Positions 1 through 13,900 of a DNA stretch of 64,000 nucleotides are shown piece by piece. The DNA is from Bryopsis sp. KO-2023 (taxonomy: Eukaryota; Chlorophyta; Ulvophyceae; Bryopsidales; Bryopsidaceae), in contig BSYQ01000010.1 in assembly GCA_030272585.1 (NCBI GenBank), positions 186,001 to 250,000 of the forward strand, given 5' to 3'. The notes under the pieces were generated by a model that had not been told where the DNA came from, ran no database searches, and worked only from the letters and a program-made list of their open reading frames with translations. The translations under genes and the position numbers were made by a program. Each line of letters starts with the position of its first letter. Position 1 is the first letter of the stretch.

Positions 1-520
1 AGTGATACCAGCTGCTGACGTCCAGGGACGTCAGACGTCAAAGGCGTCATGCATCTGACGTCTGTGAAGCGTCAGATGCATCCCCGGTGAATGACAGCAT
101 CCTCCCAAGGAGGTACTACTGAACTACAGCGAGGAAACCACCGTAAGAGCACAGAGTCAAGACAGTGGTTCGATCAACCAGATTAGGACTTGCGACACTG
201 AGATCCTGGGTTCGAGTCTGAGTGGGAACGTGCTTTGGTCTGGGCCTGTGTGTGAGTGTGTGAGTGAGTCAGGAGTAGAACTGGCGGCTGTGAGTCAGGG
301 TAGTGGGAGTGTTACGGGTGGTTAGTCACCCTCGGGAAAGTCGAACTGGGAGTTAAAGGATGGGACGCTTGATGTAACCTTGCTTTTCAGTGATCTGTTT
401 GTGTGACCCCGAGTCTGTGACCCGTGCGATTTTGTGTGACCGTTCCGCCGCCGCCTCACTCTTTCCCGAGATAGGAGACGTCGCTCGCGGACGTCAGTCC
501 TCCCGAGCGATAACAAAGAG
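1..520. repeat. Left-edge repeat with GACGTC palindromes and a tRNA-like core
   Basis: The first 90 bases contain repeated GACGTC/TGACGTC palindromes, and the motif returns near 476-503. Between them, at about 155-225 on +, is a tRNA-like stretch with a B-box-like GGGTTCGAGTCT. The layout (palindrome clusters flanking a tRNA-like core) matches the short hAT-type elements at 36.9-41.3 kb. No terminal repeats or target duplication can be shown because the left end is probably outside the window. Confidence 0.35.
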
Positions 521-2091
521 TCAGTTGGGTGACTGAGAGTAAAATAGGCTATTTCTGAACAGCCTTTAATTCTAGATGTCAAAAGAAGGAAAAGTAAGAG
601 TAGAGGGAAGGTGCTGTCCTTCCCTTAGGAGTTTTTGTACTCAGAGGAGCTGCCCTCTCCTCTGAGTGTCTCCTTGTCTTTTGTTGTGTTTCTCCCTTCT
701 CCAGCTCAGTTTCCAGAGTCCCCTTAGGCCATGGTCTCTTAGCGACCACCCTCCAGGGGACTCCACTTTCTGTCTCAATCTCGGGAGCAAGGCCCTCTTA
801 GCAGGTATCTCCGTCGACTTTGACTCGTATTGCGTTCAGGTGCCTGGTCTTAGGCCTTTCGTGAGTGGCAGGGTTCGAACTTATCACTGTTGGATTGCGA
901 TGTTTTGATTGTGCGACTGGTCTTAGCCGACTTCTTGGGTGACGATAGTTTCAGTGCGTCGCAGTTTAGATACCGAGTTTTTGATATGACATTCAAAGTC
1001 GGTGTAGTCCGACTCAGTTGCTGTAGACGGACTCTGCAGTAGTTCGGTGCGACTCTATCTTTAGTCGCGGCGCGAATGAAAAGTTAGTAGTTGCGCCGAA
1101 TGCGTTTTCGGATCGTCACAGCGTCATCACTTCTCCACACATTCTCTCACTGCATGGAGGTACCATCAATCAGCCAACACAAAAACTCAGTTTCGTGTTC
1201 GATGCGTCTGTCCTGGTGCTTGATCGCTCAGTCTCGCACTTTTTGGTCGTCCCACCGCACTAACTATTTTTGCGGCTGCTCCTGCGAAGTCGACCACTAT
1301 TCTTCCGCAGCGAATTTCTGCAGGACTTTGCTTTCTCTCGAAAAATTCTTTCAATCGATTCCTTGAACCACCGCGAAACGAGCGGCGGGCTATATTCGTT
1401 CTTTATTCGTTCCCCTCTCCACTGGTGGAATGGGCGACAGAGGATTGCCAGAAAGGTTTTTGTTTTTGATGTTTGTTTGAAAGAAGGCTGTACAACCAGG
1501 TTTTTTTGTAGTGAGTGGCGCAGCAGGGTTTTTGCGTCGTGACGCGCGTTATTTTGCGTAACGCGCGAAACGGGGAAGCGTTTAGTCAAGGAAGTTTTTT
1601 TGAATACTATCAAAAAAAACGCATTGATATGCGCATTGATTTTTGCGCATGCGATCAAATGTGGTGGTGGTGATTCATTCCTTTTAACCATCTCCCCCCC
1701 CCCCAAAAAAAAAAAAAAAAAAAGAAGCTGAAAATGCGAAATGAACTGAAATTCGATAGGGAACCCCATTAAAACATATCGCATAGCACAGCCTCCTCGC
1801 CAAAAATGTTGCAAAAATCAAAATTACAATGGTACATGTTTCAGGATTTGTTCCCCAAAAAAAGAAAAAAATCCCTCTTGATCAAGACTTGAGTAGCTGA
1901 GGAGCGAAACTGTTAATTTTGTTTGTCTAATTTGAGTGTTATTTGCATGATGCCAAGCCAGCTGCATTAAAATATTTGACAGTCTGAGTAATTTTTACAG
2001 TTGTTGGATCCAGCCAAGTTTAATATTTACGGATGCTCGTTTGTTTACTTCTCCCCCTTTCATTTATTGTTATTTCTTTTTTTTCATGCAG
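521..2091. other. Spacer without recognisable gene
   Basis: Open frames here are short and show no family signature. A hairpin-forming inverted repeat (ACTCAGAGGAG and its complement) lies at about 638-668. A C-run joined to an A-run lies at about 1696-1722. The region probably holds the upstream sequence of the WD40-TRP channel gene. Confidence 0.4.
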
Positions 2092-5000
2092 TGTGTTCCA
2101 GAAAATGCGAGGGAAAACAAAGCCTCAGCGGCCCAAGGATAGTCAACAGCGTCCCCAAGTTTTCAACCAAAATGTTAGCAGGATCAAATATAGTGCAAAA
2201 AATCTGTCCACCCGACTAGGCTTTAAAGAGACGCTTCAAGGCGCAGGAAATGGTAACAAATTGTTTATTCCATGCATTGGGGGGGAAACATACAAGAGTT
2301 TGTTTAGAAACAAGTTTTTGGGATGCCTTCTGTGGGTTGGATTTTGCTGTTTAGAATCGGCTGGGTTTTTTGTAAAAAGAAGGATGGATGGTGCTGAAAC
2401 AGAAACATCTAATGAGTTTTCGGTGCTTTATTTTATATTTTTTGCTTCAAATAATTGCGATTCCCAGTCGGAAAAATAAGAAAGATTCAGAAAGTTCAGA
2501 AATTCGGCAAGAATGACAGTATTTTTGAGGGATAGGTTTTGAAAAAAATTATTATTTTCAGCAATGGTAGTGCGCATTTTCCTTTTGTCTTTTTTATGAC
2601 GATTTTGTATCCTTCAAGGAGCTCAATCGACATGCACAATATTGAGCATTTGCGATTAAAAAAAGCCAAACCCACAAAAACAATAAACAGCTTACTGCAC
2701 ACTCAGAAACCGTTGGTGATTTCCAGTGTCCACCCCCACCTTCCATCAATTTTGTTTTCGAAGAAAAGGGCTAGCTTGGCCTAGTACATTCTTGCACCCT
2801 AGCATCTTGATGCTCCAACTCGTGTTGTTAATTTTATTTCTTTCTGTCGTGATTCGACTGGACAGATTTCAGCCACCCGCCGCTGAGCAATGACTACTTG
2901 TCGTTTTCCCATCATTTTGACATCATCTCCGGGGTTCCAGTGTTTATTTTCGAAAGTGATTTCGACTTGAAGCCCCCTCAGGAGGCGGACCCGAGCTCCG
3001 ACCAGGAGCTTCCTTATTCTTTGCCAATTTCCCCAGCGAGCTCCAGGCACGGTACATTAAAAATTAATCCAATAAAAAAGTAACTTGAAAATAAATCATA
3101 AATGAATTAGCGACACTGGAAGTAAGATTTTGAAAATAGTCGGAGGGGGGTATGTGTGCATGAGCAAACTGCTGTAGTGAGGATAATGAAACCCTGTGGA
3201 TTGAGGTCAGCAAACCTTCATCCATTGTTAAAATGAAAATTCTATGTTTTCCAGTGGATGGCCAACCTAATCGAAGTTTTTTTTTATATTGTTACTGAAA
3301 GCAGGGAAAACACAGAGCTTGGAGATTAAACCTAAAATTGAACCATTGTCACCGGCAGTGCCGAAAGCAACATTTAAAAGCGCTGCCAAGGTGGTGGCTT
3401 TAGCTACTCGATTGAGGAGGCCTCCCTCAATGCCACTGGGGTCCCCAAGTTCGAGGTGCAAAAAATCCCATGCAAACAGAACAGAACTATTGGGGCTTTC
3501 TGCCTGTTCACGTATTCAACAGCCCACCTGAATTTAGTTTCTGGATTCTATGTTTTTGGAAAAAAATGGATTTTCTTGACTTTTTTGAAAAGCTATTTCG
3601 CAATTTTGAGAAATCAGGCATAACTTTTCAAGGAAGCACCCGATTGAAATTCTGTCCCACGATTCATCATTTATGGGAAAAAAAAGTAATTTTTGAAAAA
3701 CTATGTTGAAGTGCTTTGGGTGGCTGTGTGTGTGTGTGTTGATTTGTGATAGTTCGGTGGACCTTCGAGATCGTGCCTTCAGGGGGTTGAAAAGAAGCAC
3801 CTCCCTGCCGACCTCAAAGCAAGTTGATGTTTTGCCTGCTGAGGCCCTTTCCAGAAACTTTTTCACTTCGGAGGAATACCCAAGCCCCATACTGTGCTCC
3901 GTTTTCGATCCGAGCGGTGTGAAATTGGCGACAGGCCACGGAAACAGTGTTGTCAAGGTAAGTTGGAAAATAATTGAACGCAGAAAACCTCAGAAAAAAA
4001 TATATCCTTTGGCAGAACCAGATATTTCTTTTCCATTGATCGAATGTGAAAATTTTTGGTGTCATTTTTAGAAAAATGTTTAAAAATCTAGAGAAAAATG
4101 GACAGGGGTTGGCTTTTTCTTTTTTGTATCACATTTGTTTTAAGATGCTCACTAATTGGTTTTTTTTTTCTTTTTTTCTTTTTTACAAAATGCAGATATG
4201 GGATGCAACGGATGGAACCCTGCAAGAGGTGCTGACTGACGGCCATGACAGTGCAGTGGCTGCATGCGTTTTTCTTTCGGTCACAAAGTTAGCCACATGC
4301 GATATAGCAGGCAGATTAGTCACCTGGGATTTGAACCCCAACGTGTCCCTGCGTGCACTGCCCACGATGGTAAGTCTGAACTGTAGCGACTCTAACATGG
4401 CCGCCATCATATGGTATCCTGAGTTTTCAAGAAATGGGGAGTACTTAGCACTGCGACCGCTCCATGAGGTAGGGCCAGCAGCAGAATGATTGTGAATAGA
4501 CTAATTGGGTGTTTCAAGTTGAGGTTGAAAACCTTTTCCAGCCCATCCAGTGTTGCTAATTTATGTTTTGGGGTATTTCTGGAAACTGGAAAAGTTGTTT
4601 TATTGAGTGTTCCCTGCCTGATCGCCTGGGTCAATGAATTGTTGTGGAATCAAATTCGATTGACCGAGTTTTTATCCATAGAACCCCACATTCTTTGTTT
4701 TGACTGAGAAAGAGTGTGGCGACGTTCTCTCTTGGAAAGGTGGCTGGGCTTCATTTTGGGAGATTTTTGAACTCATTCAGTGAATGCATCTCTTGGCAGG
4801 GAATACACTCATAGAGAGAAAACAGACACCTTTTTTTGGACCGACCCCCCCCCCCTTCCGGGTCTTTTGAAAACGGATGGACATCCATTCACTCCAATGC
4901 ATGCCAATCTTCAATACTCATCAACTTGTCTTGGTGTTGTGGTTATTGGCAGCATTGTGATTTATACCACAAGTTGAGCGAAGTTTTACGGGGAGTGGAT

Positions 5001-8000
5001 TTGATGCCCGTCTTGCCTCGCAACATGTCGGTTTGCGTAAACGTTTGGACCATAAGGGAGGTGTTGCAAACCAAAAATCGGCCGATTCAATACTCGTACA
5101 AAGCCGAGGGCATCTGGGACCACGACCTGCAGATTCGATCCATAGAATTTCAAGACCATGATGACAGGGTTTGTTTGATAGCCTGCATTCAGGACGAGTA
5201 TAAAGATTACCACGGGTTCAATAATGTGGAAACCGCTGTGTTGGTGTGGCCGTGCCTGAGCAGACCTCAAACTGTCGTGGTGTTGGATGGGATGCTGGCC
5301 ACAAGTGAGTTTGTTTCTCTTGTCGGTGTTTTTCTCCAAAAAATTTCGTTTTTTGAAAAAAGGCGTCTCAGATATTTGGAAAAAGACTGTCGAAATGTCG
5401 GGGATCCACTGGGGTTGATCGCAATCGACTAGCTAGACTTCCTGGAACACTCTGGTGCCAAATTCAGGACTGGAGTTTCCACCCTATCCAGGCATCATAG
5501 TCAACTTTGTCAAATTTTTCAGAATGGTGGAAGGAAAATTGACATTATGTTGAGGGTTCGCTGCGGCCAATTCTGTGAGGGGATTCAGGTTGGTCGTTTG
5601 AACTCACAGTGAGGTCTGTTTCATCTGTTTGAGGGTAGGCTCTCCGAATCTGAGGCTGGTGGCGACGTGGAACCCCAAAGCGAAATGGGGAACAGCTCGA
5701 GGGGCTTGCTTTCTGTGGGATATGCAACATTACGTCAATCCGATACCTTCGTCAAAACGGCTAGTGTTTGGGCGCCAGGGCAGCACCCCAGACTCTTTCA
5801 TCCTGAGGGATGCGGCCTCGGACGTCATTTACTGGTGCGGATTTGCCAACAATGAGCATCTGGTTGCCAGCATCGGCAGGGAATCGATCAAGATTCTGGT
5901 GTGGGACGTCAACCTGGCATCCAAGCTGTACGTGCTGGAAACGGAGATAGAGGCATCGCCCCACGTCTGCACCATCGACCAAACTGGATCTTGGTTGACG
6001 TTGTTTACCCTGTCGACTGGCCAAGGGTTGATGTGGGATTTGCCTGGAGGCATCCAATTGATGAACATCAACGTTTCGCATCGAAATTTTGATTGTATGG
6101 TGTGGAGGTCCTTTTTCTCGCCGACGGGGCGTCGGCTAGCCACGACATGCATGAGCCGAGTTGTGGTTTGGAATCCCAGCGTGTTAAAAAGGAGCGACGG
6201 GACATCGTTTCTGCTCAGAAAAGAACCCAATCGGAACGCCCAGATGAAACAGTGCCGTGTGTCGTTGGATGGATCGGTGGTGGGGGTGGAGATTTACCTC
6301 CACGAGGCTAGGTTATCCCTGCTGGATGTGTGGAATGTTCGATTGGGGACATTAGTCACCTTGCCTCATGAGCGATTTGTTGGATCGGCCGAACTGTTTC
6401 ATGGAATAGTGTCATTCAACCTTTCTCAGGATGGACGGAGGGTGATCACCTGGGGGGTGGACATTCGAGCCATCATTTGGAGCGTGCATGGGGATGGTGT
6501 CAGCGTGGTTTCGAGGTTTGATGGGCCGAGGCAAGCAGTGGTGATGGATTGCTCCTTTATTGGGAATTGCGGTGGCTCCACAGATGCTGTGGCGACCTGC
6601 CTGAAAGATGGAACCCTGCTGTTTTGGAAGCAAGGGCAGTCCACAGAAAGCATCAAGGCTGGCGAAGTGGCGTCCTGTCAATTCGATGCGATCGGCTCCC
6701 GATTGGTTTTGATGATGAAAGACATGCGGACCGTAGTGGTTTGGGATTTGAATGCACGGTGAGGAAGAAGGAAACTGAGAAATGTCATGTGTTGGCTTTG
6801 GGGTGCAACTGAACCGTGCAGACTTTTTGGGGGTTATATTTTTGACCTCGGATGCTTATGCAGCCCATTTCGTTCTCTGTGAAAACAATTGGTGTGGACT
6901 CCATGCTATGTCCCCAAAAATTGTTTTCTATTCATCTTTTATTGAATATCCACCCTTGCGATTGACAAGTTTTCGGTTCGATTCCATGGCAGGCGAGTAG
7001 TGAGGTCCACGAAATTCAGCATCAATCTCCGTCAAATGAACAAGCCTGCCATCAGCAAAGGTTGGCCGATGCCTTTATCCCCAGACGGTCGAACCGCTGT
7101 GGTGGGTTTGGAAAAAGACACGTTGCGCCCACTGCTGTGTTCCCCTGAATCCACCATGGAAGAGCTCAGAAGCAAAGTTGAACTGGTGGCTAATTCCACG
7201 GTGTTTTCCCGGCGTGGAGACATTGTGGTAATGGCTGATTTCACAAGCAACCACCAGGTGGAAGAAGACGATCCATGCATTTGGGTCCTAGACACCGCTG
7301 GGAAAGGAAGAATCCGACAGTTGAGGGGGATTGGGCGTGCGGCACGGTGGCTGGCTGTATCAGGTTCGTTCAAGTTCGATTAAGGTGCAGCTTTCAGTCA
7401 AACCTTGAATTTCTTTTCAAAAGAAAAGAAAAAGTGCTATTTTGATTGGGGTTTGTTGGGAGGTACAAGCCCCAGTGCAACCGAATGCTTGAATTGAATG
7501 AGGGGGGGGGGTTCATGTTGGTTTTTGTGTGTTTTCAGGGGATGGCAGGACAATTGCCTGCGTAAGCGATGGCTCGACCCTCACGGTTTGGTCAGCATAT
7601 GGTTGCTCACGCTGCATCCCGGACTACCATCAAATCGTGAATTCCCCCAGATTGAAAGCTATTTCTGGTGACCAGCCGGAGGTTGACGAAGCCCCTTTCG
7701 TGACAGAGCTTTTGGAAGAGTACGGAAGCGTTTTGCTGAACTACCCGGATTGCTATGGGCTGTCGTTCTTTATGCATGCGGTGTTGGACAAGAGACTGAC
7801 TTGGCTGCAAGTGATGGCTGAATGGGCCAAGACCCACAAGGTGAAATTCCACCACCGAAACACCGAAAAATTTTACAAGGCAAAAAAGCTTCAATGCTAC
7901 CCGCATGGATGGGCAAAAGACATATGCATTCACGTATGTACTTGTTGGTCCAAATGTGAGGATTTTGGTATCCTATATCATCCTATTTCCAACATGTGGT

Positions 8001-10977
8001 GCAAACTGTTCAGGTGAGCTTGGGCCTCCATCGATTGGACAACGTCTTTTCTTCAGTACCCATGAACGCTCTCCAACAAGCCATCGATCTCCGGTCCCCT
8101 GATGTAATCGACCTCCTCCTGGAACTCATCCTGGACGGCCAAGTCGCCAGCTTGGAAACATCCAGGGTGCTGGGTGAAAGCTTGCTGCAGCTGCTGGATG
8201 TCTACCCCTCCATTTTCTTCCGAACGATTTCGGACAGCCGGATGCTGAGGCACCTGGGCGAGGTCATGGCTCCAGAAACAGCTTTCAGGAGAACGGCATT
8301 GCTCGAGGACACCAGTGATGTCGGGCATCCGCCGGAAGATGGAGTGCAAGGCTTTTGGCGAAGGATGCAAGCTGATAAAATGGTGATGAACGAGGGGGTC
8401 CAAGTGAAAGCCCATGCCAGATTCGTACCTTACCCCGATCTGGCTCAAGTGGGCAGCAGGGGGATGTTGAGGCAATTGTTGATGAGCGGAGCCCCCATTC
8501 AGGTGAACAGCACTGACTACTCCTGGACTATTTTCTCAAGAATAAAAATAAAGATAAGTTAGAAGAAAATAATAATATGATAAAAATGAAAATAAAAAAG
8601 AATGAAAATAAAAAGAAAAGTGTATAGAAAAGGCAACTTCTTCAGGAAACACATTTCTTTTGTGATATCGATCATGAAAATTGGGCTGAATTGAGATCTA
8701 TTTGAATTTTTGCAGATATTTGGGACGGCGCCGATTCGGGGGGTCATACAATACAAGTGGAACTCCTTTGCCAAGCGAATTTTATTGGAGAATTTGTCTT
8801 TGTACACCGCTTTGCTTTTCCTTTTCACGCTGTTCTCCATTTTGAGGGGGTTTCACGGTCAACATCGGCTGAGCGATGACAATCCCTTCACGGTGGCATC
8901 ATCAATAACGCTGATTTTCACCAGTCCCTTGGCCATTTGGAAATTGGCTCGTCTGTTGAGGCAGCTCACTTATTACTTCAGCGATGAAATGTACGGTGGC
9001 TGGAGGGGGGCAAGATATTGGCTGTTTTCCGGTAAGTTTCCACTTCATTTCTTTTTTCGATTGAAAAGCTCCGCATGGAGTTAGTTGATGAGTGAATGCA
9101 TAGAGAAACATAGATGAACTTCATATGGTTCACGTCGCCCATTTTGCAGAGCTGGAGTGCTAATTTTATTGTGAAAAATCAGTTCAGAATGAGAGAATGG
9201 GCTCTCCTGTGTGTGTGTTTCAGGGTTTCGTTTGTTTGAAATCACCACATTGCTGTTGGTGGCGGTGGTGATTCCGGTAATGCATTTCTTAGCGCTGAGA
9301 AACGACATTAACGGAGGTGAGCTGGCAGACGAAGAAGTGCATGGAATCATCGCACCGGTTTCCATATTGCTATGGTGGCACATGCTGTACTACACCCTTC
9401 CGTTCAAGCACACGGGGCCCTTGGTGCTAATCATCCTTGAAATCATGAAAGATATGACCTTCTTTTTGTGTTTGGGGGCTACGGTGTTGGCGGGATTTAC
9501 TGTGGCTTTCTTTGTGCTGTTCAATGACACGGGGCCTTGTAAAACAAACGCGATGGGTGAGTCAATCAGCGACGGGCAATGCCAAACAGCCTTGGTGAGC
9601 GATGCATTCGGGTGAGTGCTATTATTATAAAAAGTCGAAACATCCGTATTTTTCCGTATATATGTTGAGAAAAACAAACAAAAAAACATGAGATAAAATC
9701 AAAAGGGAAGTGACTTCAGATGAATGGCTGGGGTGCGATTTGTATTTATATTATTATTTTTCCATAGGGCATTATTTGTCTGACATATGTGCATTTGACG
9801 CACATCCGTGTGAGAATCTGCGTTTCATAAAAAAACAACATTATCGTTCAATTTTTCGTCCCGAAAGCACTGGAAAAAAAAAAGTGTGACATTTTCTGTT
9901 TTTACGGTTCAGGAGTTTAGACAGGTCATTCGTGACGACGTTCGGCATGATGCTGGGCGAATTTGAAACCGAGTGGTACTACGATGCTTCTCAGTCCATA
10001 GTGCCGGTGTTACTGTGGGTGGTCTACATGATGATGATGACCATAATCCTGTTGAATTTGCTCATAGCCATCATGGGGGCCACTTTTCAAAAAGTCATTC
10101 AAACCGAGGAAGTTCACTTCTTGAGGGTGAAAGCTCGCGTAATCGACGACATGGAAACCATCATTTCTTGGAAACGGCACAAGATGCTTCAGTGAGTCAT
10201 TCACACATGCGTTCAAATTGAGAAGAGGCTTTTAAGAAGGTTTTTTTCTGTTGGGATGGGTTTTTTTCAACGCCGGTGCTCGGTTGGAAATTCTGAGGAA
10301 ATGCTAATGTTGGTTTGGGAAGGTGCAGGTTGTGTTCTGACCTGTTGTGAATTCTTTTTATTCTTTCCCACTCCAGATCACAGATTGGCAAATTCCTCCA
10401 CGTTTTGGTGCCTCAAAATTTGGCAGAAAACAGCTTCCGAATGGCCAATCAACTTCTGACTGGCATGTGGCAAAAGGGCTTCAGGTCTGTCAAGCGGTTT
10501 TGAAAACAGAAAAAGGCTGAAAACATGAGTTGACCGGCCTTGGCACTCCCCAGTTACAGATATTTGCTGTCATATTCAAGCTGTGATTTTTTTGGTGGAT
10601 TGGATTGTCAGACTATTGCATTTGCTTTGGTTTTGTGCACGTCCATATCCAGCACCAGGTGACACTTTGTTCATTGTTGGGTCGTCTTGTTCTGTTTTTT
10701 TTTGTGTTTTCTTTAAAATAATAATTTCATTTTTGTGGTGTGCAGTGACATGGTGGCGGCTGGTGTGGAATCGTTGGAGCGAAAAATATCAACGATGGCC
10801 GAAAAGCAAATAGCTTTGCAGACTTCCCAGGTAGCTATAAAAGACAATCAACGAGCTATTCGTGATGATATGCAAGCCATACAGGACCAGGTCAAGAAGC
10901 TGTTCCGGCAAATATCCGGAAATGCCCAAGCTCTGGAGGCAGCGAGTGAAAGGGAAAGAAAATTGTCGACCACTTAG
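2092..10977 (+). CDS. WD40-TRP fusion ion channel, about 14 exons
   Basis: This is a predicted polytopic cation channel with an N-terminal beta-propeller. Exons with matching GT-AG sites and phases are 3753-3957, 4196-4468, 4953-5304, 5639-6758, 6993-7363, 7539-7933, 8014-8502, 8716-9031, 9224-9611, 9913-10191, 10377-10484 and 10746-10977. Two further 5' exons (about 2092-2252, ATG at 2105, and about 3305-3454) are tentative, so the start is uncertain. Exons up to about 7.6 kb encode WD40-like blades, each ending in variants of LWDL/VWDV (for example VTWDLNPN and ILVWDV). A helical linker follows. Exons from 8716 give six hydrophobic segments: S1 LLFLFTLFS, an S5-like segment with FFLCLGATVLAGF, the pore loop FVTTFGMMLGEFE, and S6 with LLNLLIAIMGATF, a typical TRP S6. 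The last exon is a Gln/Lys-rich coiled coil that could drive tetramerisation. The channel part is secure. WD40 fused to TRP is unusual. Confidence 0.85.
2799..3060. other. Coding-like segment, strand unresolved
   Basis: Both strands stay open here. On + the segment follows a good acceptor (TTTCAG near 2871) and reads Ser/Pro-rich, so it could be another 5' exon of the channel gene. On - it reads LLVGARVRLLRG then WNPGDDVKMMGK, which resembles a small SH3-like module. I cannot decide between them. Confidence 0.25.
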
Positions 10978-13900
10978 CATAAATTAGCAATAACTGCTGC
11001 AGTTGTTTTTCAATCCCAGAGCATATATATATATATTGACCAAGCAAAAAAAAAATCAAAAAACCTTGTTTGCTTGACGATGAACATATTTTTAGAATAT
11101 CGAATTAAATCTTGAGATCAAAATGAAAGTATATTTTTATATATTTTGAAATTTAATTTTGGGAAGGGTTGCACTGAGATGGAACGTTGTATGGGGAAAT
11201 GTCGACGCAATGCATGGATGCTTACTTGTTTTTTTTTCTGTTTTGCATAATGATTCGACAATCCATTAATTTCTGACAATCAAAATAGAGGAGTTCCTCG
11301 GGGAAAAAAAAGAGAAAAAAAAACCCAAAGAATACGCCGGCTCGAGTTTTTTGTTCCTTTTTTTCCTTTTTTTTTCATGAAATCAAACCCAATCTTTCGA
11401 AAATTGTCTTTTCGTCATTTCTTTTCTCTATAACTGTCTTTTTTTTCACATTGAAATTCTGTTATCTGCTTTTGAATGGCGATTTGATTTACAGAAGCGA
11501 TCAAGACAAATTGTGGGTCGAGTTTTCAAGGTTTTTCTTTTTTGGGGTGGGGGGACTAAACACAGTTTCGAAAGATTGGGGGAGCAGGGGGGGGGGGGAG
11601 GGGAAGACTGGGAAGTGACTTTGTGTAACATAAAGTGGATTCCACAATGACCCTCGCACTTTCGATTTTTTTTTCATTTTTTTCTGGGGACAATCGCATG
11701 AGCTGGCCTGGCACAGGTTTTGAAGTAAGATCGAAAACTGTTGACCGGGTGGAACCCCATCTCCATTGAACTTTAAACAATATATACACGAATATTGAAC
11801 AAATCAACCTCAAAACCAGCATGACGAGATCTGGTGGTGCAGAGTATATTATTGTGTTAGTTTTAACAACCAACGACTTACAAGGTTTTTCTTACTGACA
11901 ACGAATCCTGGCCCAGCCTTTCTACCGATTCCTGCCTGAGCACCGCTTCCATAATACACAAAAAGGTTAAAAAAGAAAAAACACTTCTCCTTTTTTAGAA
12001 GTGGTGGGAAGGTCGTGACACTTAACCACCTTTCCTGTTGCTCACAAAAATCCACCCACTCTTTTCAAAACAGCCTAAAGTCCCCAGTTGCAGTTTCGTT
12101 CGTTTAAAAAACCAGCAATTGATCCATACACATGCTCTTTTCATACCTGGCGCTTTGACCCTTGTCTGGAGAGACTTGGTTCTCTATGATCGAGCCTTTC
12201 CTTGGTTTGGCCGATCATAAAAATCAGTGCCTGGTTGGTTGGTTGAGCAGGACTTGAACCTCTCTATTGACAAATCAAAACAACAGGACAATGCCCAACC
12301 GAGTTGCCAACCATTGGGTTCAATATTGTTTTTCAAGCCAGTCCTTGTTTGGGTATGTCACTCAGAAAATTCTGTAAATGACCCGACAACAACAAACAAA
12401 CAAACAGCTAGCTGGTCTAGTGTTTGTGCAAAATAACTCTGTCATGGACTTGTCCAACTAACTGGCTCATAGTATTGAGTTGTCGCTGTGAATTTAGGGA
12501 GCACCGTAAGCACACACAATTTATTATCTTTTTTCATTTCGTATAAGAAAGATGTTGGCCGACTATTCTGAGGAATTATTGGAACTTCAAAAACTGTAGT
12601 TAAAAAACGGCTTTTGGCCTGGGACTCTATTTTTACTTCAGTGTGGAACAAAAAACAACACAAGGCAGAAAAAAACAGTGACAGTCCCTCAAGTCCTGTT
12701 CCAGTTTCTGGCTCGTCTAATGTAATCAATCAAACCTCGTTTCCCAGAGCATGATCAATTTCGCTGGCTCAAAACCAGTCCTACCACTTTGGATGGATTT
12801 GACCCATTTGCGGCCTCCAATATTGCTAGGCATCATGAACCCACTTCATCTCTTAATTTTTCTTGTATCGATTGGTGATCTTGGTTGCCAGAGAAGCTGG
12901 GTTTGGCATTATGATTTTGGAGGGAGGGTGGTCAGACCACGATTTGCTCGTCAGCCAGAAACTGGACACTAAGCCAGACATTCTAAGAACAGCAACTGCA
13001 AAATGCTTCACAATGATCCACAAATCAGCTGGACACAGGATATCGACACAACCAATGTTTTGAGCAATGAACCTATGTTATTTACATCAATGACAACCGA
13101 AACAAATCCAACAAGCGCAGAGAACCGATAGACCGCTCCGTACAATTTCCAAATTAGTATTAGGAAATTCCCTGGCAGCGATTCTTCCACTGACATAATC
13201 CTCTTCCTGACCATTGCTTTCTTCTTGTTGCAACCCCCTGCCACCTCGCACACCCCTCTTTTTTTTTTTTAACTAAACCTTTTTTTTGTGCTTTTTTCGA
13301 AAGGTATGCGACAGCGACACCTACAGGGCAAGAAAACAAGGTCCCCTGTTCTTTTTTTTCCATCTAAATTTCTCTAATTGCGACCAGGTAGAAATTTTTT
13401 ATGCCCTATTTTCCAATCCAAACAGGAAAAATCGAGCATCCTCTCTCTCTCTATAAAATCCCAATCTAAAAGGATGGAGAATTCTTTCTTTTTTTTTTTA
13501 ACCTGAATACGCAACTGAAGCAACAAGTGCTGTTCTGGAAAAAAAAGACTAACTGCCTCTTGTTTTTCCAAGATTTTTTCCTTCGGCCCCCGAAACTGTG
13601 CTTTTTTTTTTTTTTTTTTTCCTTTTTTTTTGTGTTTCATTTTGAAAACGACTACCCCTTTTATTCGCAATGAATCTCCGAAATACTTTTGAAAACGAAA
13701 TCGGAAAATCAAACACACACACACAAGTACTTCTGCCCTGCATGTCTACTTTCCCTTGCAACCGACCGACCAACAAAAAAAAAAAAACAGTGTCACGGTT
13801 TCTAAAAAAAAATCCTGTGTGAAATGACCAACAAGAAAAAAAAACCAGACAAATAATCGTGAATATATATTTTTTTTCTTTCTAAAACCTCCGAAAAAAA

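Noticed and set aside
4371-4387. 17-base intron (GTAAGT to TGTAG) in the channel gene
   Set aside because: The sequence is in frame without removal and the exon runs on to a normal donor at 4469.
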